Part shown: positions 53,049-61,277 of the stretch, piece after piece
Layout of the letters: every line of letters begins with the position of its first letter
Position numbering within the stretch: position 1 is the stretch's first letter
Source of the DNA: an uncultured bacterium
Lineage (GTDB): Bacteria > Verrucomicrobiota > Lentisphaeria > Victivallales > UBA1829
Assembly (NCBI GenBank): GCA_900548385.1
Contig: URKJ01000005.1
Location: 1-64,000, forward strand
DNA length: 64,000 nucleotides
Reading direction: 5' to 3'
Notes under the pieces: generated by a model
Told to the model about the DNA's origin: nothing
The model's input: only the letters and a program-made list of their open reading frames with translations
Databases searched by the model: none
Made by a program: the position numbers and the translations under genes

Positions 53049-54763
53049 AATATACCAATCCAACCGTTTTTACCATTTTTTGCGGCAAGTGCCGGGAGCT
53101 GTTTTCCGACAGCAAGGGCGCGGCGGCTGCGATTACACTGGCGTTTGTCATGCCGGTTTATCTCCTGGTCATCGGCATTTACGGTATCGGTGAAATTGTC
53201 CGCAATAAGATCGAGCTTCAGAATGCGGCAGATGCCGCCGCTTATTCCGCTTCGGTGGTGCAGGCGGATTATCTCAGCCGGATTGCAACTGTCAATAAAG
53301 CGATGGCATGGACCTATGTCGATCTCCAGAAGCGGTCTCTTGACCTTGCAATGGATGTTTTCTGTAAATATGTCTTTATCCAGTTTCAGAAAGATTTCAA
53401 TATGGTGCGGCAGAAAAATTCGCCATGTCACATGCATGTTCCCGGAGTTCATTATAACTGTGGAACAGATATCGCTGTTTTTGACCCGCTTCTGCTCATT
53501 GCCGGAACCGGCGTCGGAATACCGGAACTGGCAAAGGCGTTCAACGGTCAGGGCTTCCTTGGCCGTTTTCTGCTGGCGCAGCTTGTTTATACAACAATCG
53601 CTGAAGTAAAAGGCAAAGGCTCCATCGTCAATATCCCCAAGGTGGCAAGCTACAGCATCTCCATTACAAAAATGATGTCCAAACTGAACAGTCTGCGGAA
53701 AGAATACCCGGAAAAAGTCAAAGAAACCGCCCGGCAGGTGGCTGTCGCCAATATGATGGAGTGCAAGGATGATTACATGATCAACATTTCACTGGGAGAT
53801 TCCGCTCTTCCTGCTTTTCTTCCCATGTTCGGCAATGAGAAAAACGAAAAGACATTCATTTCGTTTGCGGATCCCACGTTGAAGGATTTTTCACCGAAAA
53901 AGGTCTTCGGCCCGGGAACGGATGAGTGGATCGTCCGGAAAAATATCCCCGGTTTCTGGAGAGTCTATAAACAGACCGATACGCATCTCTATGCCAAATG
54001 GGACTGGTTCTGGACAAGATGGGTTCACGTCAGTCTAGGTCCGATACAGCTTCATCTGCCTCCGATCACACCCGGCGGCAGCTATGGCCGTAAACATCCG
54101 GAATATCATGGTTATGACAGCTTTTTTCCGCTCATCAAGAAGAATCTGCCGATCGGTTTGCTCGTTCCTCCAGCCATCCCGTTGACTTTAACACCGGCGT
54201 TTTTTGGAAAAACCGGTTCCATTACGGTCGCCATTGCCCGTAAAACCAGTAACCCGTTTTCCGTCTTCAGCAGCTGGGGAGGACGTTCCCTTACTGCTCC
54301 TTCGATTTTGTCCGCGTTCAATCCGAGCGTCGCGGGTGGAAACCGCCCGGAATACATGTGCGCCATAGCCTCCGCACGCGCCGGCTATAAACTGTACGAA
54401 AAAGACAAGGAGAAAAAATTAAAGAGCGCCGACTACAATATCGGTTACACAGAATCCTCCGGGGAAAAAGCGTGGAATCTGGTAGAAACCGATTGGGATG
54501 GCGTCATGCTTCCCGTCAAACACGCATGGGATCTCTGTGCGGGCGCCGGACATGCCCAGGCTTTTACCGTCGGAAGCGGAAATATTCTCAAGGATATTAT
54601 GCTTGACCGGAAAAACTGGATGGATGCCAAAGGGAAAAAAATCGAAGAAAAAAAATTGCCCGATTGGGAAAAGCTGAAGCCTCCGGCGGGACTGATCAGA
54701 GACAAAAACGATAAAGACGGCAAACTGCAATGGGATAAGCTGCGGGATTATCTGGGACACTGA
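53045..54763 (+). CDS. TadG-like protein
   Basis: A 572-residue protein with one N-terminal membrane helix (SKGAAAAITLAFVMPVYLLV). It then has IELQNAADAAAYSAS, the typical TadG-type N-terminal continuation, and a long periplasmic domain with no further family recognised. TadG-like proteins are larger pseudopilin-like components thought to tie the pilus base to the envelope. There is no von Willebrand A motif as in some TadG, so it may be only distantly related. It overlaps its upstream neighbour by four bases. Confidence 0.8.
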   Translation: MKYTNPTVFTIFCGKCRELFSDSKGAAAAITLAFVMPVYLLVIGIYGIGEIVRNKIELQNAADAAAYSASVVQADYLSRIATVNKAMAWTYVDLQKRSLDLAMDVFCKYVFIQFQKDFNMVRQKNSPCHMHVPGVHYNCGTDIAVFDPLLLIAGTGVGIPELAKAFNGQGFLGRFLLAQLVYTTIAEVKGKGSIVNIPKVASYSISITKMMSKLNSLRKEYPEKVKETARQVAVANMMECKDDYMINISLGDSALPAFLPMFGNEKNEKTFISFADPTLKDFSPKKVFGPGTDEWIVRKNIPGFWRVYKQTDTHLYAKWDWFWTRWVHVSLGPIQLHLPPITPGGSYGRKHPEYHGYDSFFPLIKKNLPIGLLVPPAIPLTLTPAFFGKTGSITVAIARKTSNPFSVFSSWGGRSLTAPSILSAFNPSVAGGNRPEYMCAIASARAGYKLYEKDKEKKLKSADYNIGYTESSGEKAWNLVETDWDGVMLPVKHAWDLCAGAGHAQAFTVGSGNILKDIMLDRKNWMDAKGKKIEEKKLPDWEKLKPPAGLIRDKNDKDGKLQWDKLRDYLGH

Positions 54764-54767
54764 AACA

Positions 54768-55454
54768 ATGAAAATATGCAAAAGTCATTTCTTTTCCTCA
54801 AAAGGGTCCGTATTAATGGAATTCGTCCTGGTTCTGCCCGTTTATATGGCGGTAATCGGAGGGATCCTGTGGTTGGGGATGAAGTCTCTGGATGCAACAA
54901 ATCTCCGGGCTGCGGACCATTGGGCTGTCTGGATGGCGGGCAACCGTTTTTCCATGCGCGTTCCGGCGATCACTGCGCTTCAGGATATGTTTCCCCGGAG
55001 CACCATAATCACGACATCACAAAGCCGCGCATTGACCGGAGAACATGCCTACCTGCAGTTTATCGGTTCGAAAACGACTCTGATCGAAACCCGTCCGGGT
55101 TACCTTGACAACTGGATCAATATGCCTTATACCGCACGGGGTGAATCAAAGCCGTTCTCAATTCCGGAGTTTCAAATGACTTCTTCGCGTTATGGAAACA
55201 AGTACACCCAATGCATTATCATGCGTACCAAAGGTTCCCGGTCGGCAAAACGCCACTGGGATTCGAGTCTCGTCGCAAAACATAATATTTGGAAATTCGA
55301 CTCAAAGGACAGTGAATATCCGAAAGAATGGAAACTGGAACTTCTGAACGATCCGAAGTATAAGGACGATACCAAAGAGTTGGAAAAAGAGCCGGAAAAG
55401 ATCAAATTCTATGAACGTTACGGCAAATATGAACAGTGGAGTACTTCAAATTGA
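54768..55454 (+). CDS. Second TadE-like minor pilin
   Basis: A 228-residue protein with a Gly-containing cleavage site and Glu at five (SKGSVLMEFVLVLPVYMAVI), followed by a periplasmic domain rich in charged residues. It resembles the TadE at 52371 in layout. Two TadE and one TadG pseudopilin are usual in Tad loci (TadE, TadF, TadG). It begins four bases after the TadG stop; the last codons overlap the next start. Confidence 0.82.
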   Translation: MKICKSHFFSSKGSVLMEFVLVLPVYMAVIGGILWLGMKSLDATNLRAADHWAVWMAGNRFSMRVPAITALQDMFPRSTIITTSQSRALTGEHAYLQFIGSKTTLIETRPGYLDNWINMPYTARGESKPFSIPEFQMTSSRYGNKYTQCIIMRTKGSRSAKRHWDSSLVAKHNIWKFDSKDSEYPKEWKLELLNDPKYKDDTKELEKEPEKIKFYERYGKYEQWSTSN

Positions 55455-55921
55455 AAAAAATACTGTTTTTTCTCTCTGTTTTCCTGCTGGTCTTTCTGGG
55501 CGGACTCGGAATTCTTTTATTTCATCGGGAACCTTTGCAGAAAACGGGAAACAGGAAACCGGCAATCACAGTGCCGCAATCTCCCCGCACGACACCGGCG
55601 CCGCGCAACCTGCCGCCGTTGCGGCTTCCGCCGGGAGCGACGGCGGTACGCTGTCCGGAAAACAGCTGGGAATATTCCGGAGAATTCGCTGCCAATTTTG
55701 TTTCCGCCCGCGCTCAGCTCAGCTCATGGCTCCAGAATCAGCTATGGCAGCCGGAACGGTTGATCACGCTGGAGGAAAACCTGAAGCCGCGAATTATTTT
55801 GACCTTTTCCGCCAAAGACTATGAATTAACACTGCTTCTATGGAAAATCAAAACGGATCTGACCGGATTTTCCTATCGCAGAGATAAAAAATCGGAACCA
55901 TCGGGAGGTATTGTTCAATGA
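55451..55921 (+). CDS. Small membrane-anchored Tad-locus protein
   Basis: A protein of about 156 residues with an N-terminal membrane helix (ILFFLSVFLLVFLGGLGILL), a Pro-rich linker (SPRTTPAPRNLPPLRLPPG) and a C-terminal periplasmic domain. No family was recognised. The open frame begins at a GTG at 55436, but the TTG at 55451 overlaps the previous stop (TTGA) with GTGGAG upstream, the same coupled pattern as its neighbours. A Tad accessory or periplasmic clamp is possible. Confidence 0.65.
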   Translation: MKKILFFLSVFLLVFLGGLGILLFHREPLQKTGNRKPAITVPQSPRTTPAPRNLPPLRLPPGATAVRCPENSWEYSGEFAANFVSARAQLSSWLQNQLWQPERLITLEENLKPRIILTFSAKDYELTLLLWKIKTDLTGFSYRRDKKSEPSGGIVQ

Positions 55922-56991
55922 ATGACAGTGCATCGTTTTTAGTTTTGTTTCTGGCTCCAATCAAAGATTATCTGGCGGATGACCGGGTTTCGGAAATCCT
56001 GATTAACGGTCCATCGCAGATTTATATTGAGCGGAATGGAAAACTGGAGGAAACGGAAGCCCGTTTTGCAAGCGAAGCGCAATTAAAAGCCGCCGCAGTC
56101 AATATCGCAAAGTCCGTAGACCGTCAGCTGGACGAAATGCATCCCGATCTGGATGCGCGTCTGCCGGACGGTTCCCGCGTTCATGCCACGATTCCCCCGA
56201 TCAGCCGGTGCGGGACCATTATTTCCATTCGCAAATTCAAAAAAGAAATGCTGACGATCGACAAACTTGAAACGTTCGGAAGCATACCCCCGGAAGGTGC
56301 TCTGCTTTTGAACGCGATTGTAAAACTGCGGAAAAATACGATCGTTTCCGGCGGAACCTCATCGGGAAAAACCTCCGTTCTGAACGCTTTAAGCGGACTG
56401 ATTCCGGAAAAGGATCGAATTCTGGTTCTGGAGGATGCCAGCGAACTTCAGCTCCAGCAGAAACACTGTGTCTATTTTGAAACCCGTAAGCCGGATAAGA
56501 ACGGGCAGGGGGAATTTTCGATCCGCGATCTGCTGATCGCCTCCCTGCGGCTCCGTCCCGACCGTCTGGTCATCGGAGAAATCCGTGGAGCGGAGGCTCT
56601 TGATCTTCTGCAGGCGATGAATACGGGACATTCCGGTTCCATGTCGACGATTCATGCAAACAGCCCTGTCGACGCCCTCAGCCGTATGGAAACCTGTGCG
56701 ATCATGAGCGGAGTCAACCTTCCTTTGAATGCAATCCGGATGCAGGTGGCGTCCGCTGTTGATTGCGTCATCCACACAATGCGCCTTCCCGACGGTTCGA
56801 GAAAAGTCGTTGAAATTGCAGAAATACTTCCTTTGGAAAACGGAGAGTACCGTCTCAGCCCGCTGATGCAGTGGAAAACGGAATCTGTGGCGCCGGACGG
56901 CAGCGTTTCCGGACGTTTTATACTGGGAGCTCCCCCGACTTTCCGGTATCATGCGGAGATTATGCATCTGGAGCTGCCTTCTTACGCATGA
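55918..56991 (+). CDS. tadA: Tad pilus assembly ATPase TadA/CpaF
   Basis: A 357-residue secretion ATPase. Walker A is VSGGTSSGKTSVLNAL; the arginine fingers and His box are in LRLRPDRLVIGEIRGAE and NTGHSGSMSTIHANSP. The N-terminal domain (DRVSEILINGP, RVHATIPP) has the TadA/CpaF signature. It powers pilus extension and retraction. There is no FHA domain fused to it, unlike some actinobacterial homologues; here the FHA domains are on separate proteins. ATGA overlap with both neighbours. Confidence 0.95.
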   Translation: MNDSASFLVLFLAPIKDYLADDRVSEILINGPSQIYIERNGKLEETEARFASEAQLKAAAVNIAKSVDRQLDEMHPDLDARLPDGSRVHATIPPISRCGTIISIRKFKKEMLTIDKLETFGSIPPEGALLLNAIVKLRKNTIVSGGTSSGKTSVLNALSGLIPEKDRILVLEDASELQLQQKHCVYFETRKPDKNGQGEFSIRDLLIASLRLRPDRLVIGEIRGAEALDLLQAMNTGHSGSMSTIHANSPVDALSRMETCAIMSGVNLPLNAIRMQVASAVDCVIHTMRLPDGSRKVVEIAEILPLENGEYRLSPLMQWKTESVAPDGSVSGRFILGAPPTFRYHAEIMHLELPSYA

Positions 56992-57860
56992 ATTCGTCTG
57001 CCGGAACCTCTTTTTTCTTTGCCGGAGAGCGGATTGCCGATTTTCAGCTGATTCGTCCGTTGCGGATTCGCGAACTTTCCGAGTGCTGGTATGCGGCAAG
57101 GCTGAACACCGGAGCTCCGGTGGCTGTCAAATTCCTGCGGAAGAAGAATCCGGGAATCTCCCGGTTTTATGATATTGCGGAATTCCTGCAGAAACAGGAA
57201 TCGCCTTTTCTGATTCATGTATTTGAATATGCCGAAACAAATACGGGGATGCCGTATGCCGTTATGGAATATGCTGCTTGCGGTTCGCTCCGCCGCTGGC
57301 TGGGAAAACATGGACCGCTTCCGCTTGCGGGCGCGGTTTATCTGCTGCGGGGAATGCTTCAGGCTTTGGCGGTTCTGCACTCTCACGGCATCGTTCACCG
57401 GGACATCAAACCGGATAATATCTGGCTGATGTCCGACGGCGATATCCGTTTGGGCGATTTCGGACTGGCGAAACTTCCGGACTGTGAAGAAGAGCCGGGA
57501 AAAGTTTTTGGAACTGCGTCCTATATGTCCCCCGAACAGGCGCTGGATTCAACCCGTGTCGACAGCCGGAGCGACCTGTACAGTCTTGCCCTGGTTCTGA
57601 CGGAAGCGCTGACCGGAAAACGCTGCCGTTCCCCGAACAATTTTGCAGAAACCGTCAAAAACATTCTTGCCGACCGTTCTGTGCCGCCAATCGCCCACTT
57701 GCGGGAAGCGGCAACGGAAAAACTCGCCGTTTTGCTGAACCGGATGAGAGAATACAACCCGGCGTTGCGTCCCCGGAGCGCCGCAGCAATACTTGATGAA
57801 CTGGAGACGATGGCTTTGCCGGAAAACGGAACCTTTTTTAAGGAAATCCTCAGCGTCTAG
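56988..57860 (+). CDS. Ser/Thr protein kinase in the Tad operon
   Basis: A 290-residue kinase of the Hanks type, catalytic domain only, without membrane segment or PASTA repeats. The ATP-binding Lys is in VAVKFLRKK, the catalytic loop is VHRDIKPDN, the metal-binding loop GDFGLAKL, and SYMSPEQAL replaces APE. The Gly-rich loop (LIRPLRIRELSECWYAA) has none of its glycines, which is unusual. The start ATG overlaps the tadA stop. Probable targets are Tad proteins that are then read by the FHA proteins encoded nearby; this is an inference. Confidence 0.9.
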   Translation: MNSSAGTSFFFAGERIADFQLIRPLRIRELSECWYAARLNTGAPVAVKFLRKKNPGISRFYDIAEFLQKQESPFLIHVFEYAETNTGMPYAVMEYAACGSLRRWLGKHGPLPLAGAVYLLRGMLQALAVLHSHGIVHRDIKPDNIWLMSDGDIRLGDFGLAKLPDCEEEPGKVFGTASYMSPEQALDSTRVDSRSDLYSLALVLTEALTGKRCRSPNNFAETVKNILADRSVPPIAHLREAATEKLAVLLNRMREYNPALRPRSAAAILDELETMALPENGTFFKEILSV

Positions 57861-58729
57861 CGAGTGTGTTTCAGGCAAAACTTCTGCAGAAGCATATTCC
57901 AGCGGATCGACTCATTCCGTTTCATTTGAATTTTTTCAGGAGCAAGAGCCGCCAATTCAAAAATTTCCCGGTCGGACAGTCTCAGAAGGAGCGGCCGGGC
58001 GTCGAATCCCGCCTGCTGCAGATTTCCGGCGGCTCTGCCGAGCCGTCTCAAAAGAACCATTTCCCGCAGCACAATCACCAGGGGAAGAATAAGCGGCAGA
58101 TACCAGTAAGGGCATTCCGTGACCGCCAGCACGGGGACCGCAGCAAGCCCGCAGAAAAACAATGCGGGAAGTTCCCATCTGCGAAACAGGTTTCCGGCAA
58201 TTTTCCGAAACCGGATCCGGTTGATCCGGCATGGAAAATACTCTTCATAAGCGGAGGGGGGAAACGCAATTCTTACGGCATGAACCATTTCATGTGCAAG
58301 GGTTTCGCCGGCGTTGTACCCCAATCTCCTGTGCTTCCGGATAAAGCCGCCATGCAGGAACAGGAGAGGAAGACGATCATCGACTCCGAGCTGGACTCCC
58401 GCCGAGAAAAAACCCGTCTGCCGGGAGGAATACCAGGAGGGAACCCAGTCTGCCCGGAAACGGTATTGCTTCCAGGTCAGTCTGCCTGCTTTCCTGTACA
58501 GAACACGGGAAACCGGCGGAGCCTGTGCGATCAACTCCGAGAATTCAGAATTCTTGTTCCGGAGAGAGGTCAGTTCCTTATGCAGGACAGCAAGCCGATC
58601 CGCAAACTGCTCAACGGTTTCTCCCGGAGCAAGAAACAAACCGGCGGAATCAAGTTCCGCTAATAACGTGCAAAGTTCTTCCGGAGAACCCTTGCGCAAT
58701 TTTTTCCAGGCGGGAGGAATCTGCATCAT
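57857..58729 (-). CDS. Membrane protein with HExxH zinc-protease motif
   Basis: A 290-residue protein. A soluble N-terminal part (LRKGSPEELCTLLAELD) is followed by GETLAHEMVHAVR, which fits the HExxH zinc site, and then two hydrophobic segments (LPALFFCGLAAVPVLAV and WYLPLILPLVIVL). A membrane-bound metalloprotease is likely, but no family is recognised. Its stop codon and that of the kinase share the same CTAG, so the two halves of the locus meet tail to tail. The ATG at 58729 overlaps the upstream pilin-like stop (ATGA). Confidence 0.7.
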   Translation of the reverse strand: MMQIPPAWKKLRKGSPEELCTLLAELDSAGLFLAPGETVEQFADRLAVLHKELTSLRNKNSEFSELIAQAPPVSRVLYRKAGRLTWKQYRFRADWVPSWYSSRQTGFFSAGVQLGVDDRLPLLFLHGGFIRKHRRLGYNAGETLAHEMVHAVRIAFPPSAYEEYFPCRINRIRFRKIAGNLFRRWELPALFFCGLAAVPVLAVTECPYWYLPLILPLVIVLREMVLLRRLGRAAGNLQQAGFDARPLLLRLSDREIFELAALAPEKIQMKRNESIRWNMLLQKFCLKHTR

Positions 58730-58932
58730 GGAATCGGCAGTGAAACAATGGTTATGATCCGTTGATAAAAAGCCACGATGCTTCGGCCGACCGCTCCGAA
58801 GGATCCGCTCAGGCCGGACAACGAATAAACAGAGGCGGAGACGGCAAAGACCAGTGGCAAAATCGAACAAAGCAGAATCGTATATTCCAGAAGAATACTC
58901 CGCTTTTTTGAGATATTCCGTTTTTTACTCAT
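58726..58932 (-). CDS. Small pilin-like protein of the Tad locus
   Basis: A 68-residue protein: a strongly basic leader (MSKKRNISKKR), then SILLEYTILLCSILPLVFAV with Glu-Tyr at positions five and six, as in the Flp pilins, and a short Gly/Ser-rich tail. There is no Gly at the cleavage site. It overlaps both neighbours by ATGA. A minor Flp-type pilin made together with the FHA proteins, rather than with the major pilins. Confidence 0.75.
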   Translation of the reverse strand: MSKKRNISKKRSILLEYTILLCSILPLVFAVSASVYSLSGLSGSFGAVGRSIVAFYQRIITIVSLPIP

Positions 58933-61277
58933 TTTTTCTGACTCCAGATCCAGTTGACCACCGAATCACCGGGAATGCCGTTTGCAAGTATGTCGTTTTC
59001 AATCATTCCGGCTTCCTGCAATTTCAACGGATCATATTTTTCTATTCTGGACTGCTGCTTTCTGCGGAACAGCTTCCATGCGGCTGCATATTGCCGCATC
59101 TCCTGCCGGGAAATCGTGGAAGCCGGAGAAAAATAGAAGAACGCCGCCTTGGCAACAAAATATCTTCCTGTATCGGGAGCCGTTGTCGCCGCAATCCGGT
59201 TCAGCATTGCAAGCATGTCCGAACGGCGTTTAAGCAGGTTTTCACAGTAACGCTTCAACCCGGCGATTCTGCCGTCCAGCATCCACCGGTTTCCGGGAAG
59301 CGAAAGCCAGAGATTCGTCTCTTCCGCAACCCGGTAAAGCGATGCCAGTGCAATGCAGTCCGGACGAAAATCAAGGCTGGAAACAATATCATCGGAATAC
59401 AGGTTGGTGGAAAGAACCGCTGACTGCTGAATAATCTCATAGAAGAAGCGAATGCCGAACATCCGGTCATATTTCCCGAACGGAGTTTTTCTGCGCGCAT
59501 TCGGCATTTTTTCTTTCAAACATTCAAAGCGCAGTGCTTCCATCACCTCTTTCTCAGAAGTAAAACGCCCGACAATTTCAGGTATCCGGCCTTCGCCCAA
59601 GCCAATGCTTTTCATTTTTTTCAGCAGATATTTCAAATTCCCTGCATTGCGGATGATTGCGTCCTGACGTTGAATAAGCTGATTGCGTTTTCTTATAATT
59701 TGAGGACTGATCATACATTCGTCGAGAGAAACAAACAGAATGTCTTTCTTTATCCTGTCAAAATCCATGGCAATCAATGCTTCCTGATTTACCCCGACGG
59801 CGTTTGAGTTCACCTCCAGCGCTTTCAGTACTTCGGAAAGATCCTGAGCACGAACACGGACACTGCCGGAAGAGACAGCCCGCTGCTGATCTATTTCTGC
59901 AACAAGCTGCTTGAAATTGATTTTTTCCCCGTTCAGGCGGTCCAGCGCGGCAGTCATCCTGTCCAGAATCCTGCAATTATTTTCCAGTTCTGTCTTGAGC
60001 CTGCCGATCTCGCGATGAAGAGGAAGAAGCCACTCCGGCTCTCCTCCGGCGGAAACAAGGAGTGGATTCTTTTTCAAATCGTCAAGCAGTTCCCGCTGAG
60101 TTTCCGGATCTGAATCCATAGACGAGAGAAGCGTGCGTATTTTGAACTGTACATCCAGCAGAGCCTTGGCATGGCGCACCAAAGCCATCCGTTTGTCAAC
60201 AGTCGCATCATCCCAGTTCCAGGCAAAGCGGTTGTCGATCTCCAAGCGTCCGAAACATTCCGCGGCATCCCGCCATTCCATTTCTTTCAAATGCCCCTGA
60301 AATTCATGCCAGGCTGCAAGTGTTTTTTTATAACGGGCAATATTTTTCAGATGCTCGAAATGGTGTTTTTCATATTTCTGATACTCCCGGGATTCCGGCA
60401 TTCTGTCAAGCATCCGCTGCGCCGCATCAAAATCCGCATGCCGAATATAATATTCCGCCGCATTCAGGACCTGTGCCGCTTGAGGAGTCGCAGCATAAAA
60501 TACGCCGAAAAAAGCGAGAATAACCACTACGGTCATTCCCATAATCAGAATTTTTCTGCCGATCTGTGAACGGATGTGGGGAACATTGCGATCCAGAAAT
60601 ATAAAATCGAAAAACGAAATGGATATTTCATCCGAATCCATCAACATACGTTCCTGACGTCCCAGTTTTGCGCCGTTTACAAACGTTCCGTTGATGCTGT
60701 CAAGATCCCGAATCCAGGATTCGCCGTTTTCCGCGATCCGGATTTCCGCATGAAAACGGGAAACTACATCGTCTTTTATCACAATGTCATTTTCCGGAGC
60801 GGAGCCAATCCTTATCAGATTTTTTTCCAGACGGATAAGCTCGCCTTCGTGCGGGCCGTTCTGAAATTCCAGACGATGCACGTCACAGGGGCGCTGCTCA
60901 CGGACTTCCGCCGGTTTCACAAACAGTTCACAGTCGCCGACGGCAACACGGTCATTCACTTTCAAAATATGACCGGCAACCGCTTTCCCATGAACACGGA
61001 AACGGTTCTTTCCGCACGCCAGAAGCCGGATTTCTCCGGGTTCAAGCCGCAGTTCCGCCTGATAATCGGCAGACACACGATCCTGGTCCGGAATGATCCA
61101 ATCGTTATCCGGTGCACGGCCAATCTTAACGACATCTCCCAGAGAATCTGTTTTTGCCGAATAGATCAGCTTACCCCGGCAGCGGAATTCCAGGAGACGC
61201 ACATAAGAGCGCTTTTTCTTTTCGCCCTGTGACCGATTCTGTCTTTTCCCGTTGATTTTCTGAAATAATGTTATCAT
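58929..61277 (-). CDS. Membrane protein with two FHA domains
   Basis: A 782-residue protein. FHA-like domain 1 (about 30-115, IGRAPDNDWIIPD) is degenerate, lacking the SxxH pair. FHA domain 2 (about 130-225) is intact, with RIGSAPENDIVIKDDVVSRF, the SRFH motif and NGTFVNG. A membrane helix (ILIMGMTVVVILAFFGVFYA, about 243-265) follows and the rest is a large helical periplasmic domain with coiled segments. FHA domains bind phosphothreonine, so this is a likely reader for the kinase at 56988. It starts inside the stop of the next FHA gene (ATGA). Confidence 0.9.
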   Translation of the reverse strand: MITLFQKINGKRQNRSQGEKKKRSYVRLLEFRCRGKLIYSAKTDSLGDVVKIGRAPDNDWIIPDQDRVSADYQAELRLEPGEIRLLACGKNRFRVHGKAVAGHILKVNDRVAVGDCELFVKPAEVREQRPCDVHRLEFQNGPHEGELIRLEKNLIRIGSAPENDIVIKDDVVSRFHAEIRIAENGESWIRDLDSINGTFVNGAKLGRQERMLMDSDEISISFFDFIFLDRNVPHIRSQIGRKILIMGMTVVVILAFFGVFYAATPQAAQVLNAAEYYIRHADFDAAQRMLDRMPESREYQKYEKHHFEHLKNIARYKKTLAAWHEFQGHLKEMEWRDAAECFGRLEIDNRFAWNWDDATVDKRMALVRHAKALLDVQFKIRTLLSSMDSDPETQRELLDDLKKNPLLVSAGGEPEWLLPLHREIGRLKTELENNCRILDRMTAALDRLNGEKINFKQLVAEIDQQRAVSSGSVRVRAQDLSEVLKALEVNSNAVGVNQEALIAMDFDRIKKDILFVSLDECMISPQIIRKRNQLIQRQDAIIRNAGNLKYLLKKMKSIGLGEGRIPEIVGRFTSEKEVMEALRFECLKEKMPNARRKTPFGKYDRMFGIRFFYEIIQQSAVLSTNLYSDDIVSSLDFRPDCIALASLYRVAEETNLWLSLPGNRWMLDGRIAGLKRYCENLLKRRSDMLAMLNRIAATTAPDTGRYFVAKAAFFYFSPASTISRQEMRQYAAAWKLFRRKQQSRIEKYDPLKLQEAGMIENDILANGIPGDSVVNWIWSQKK

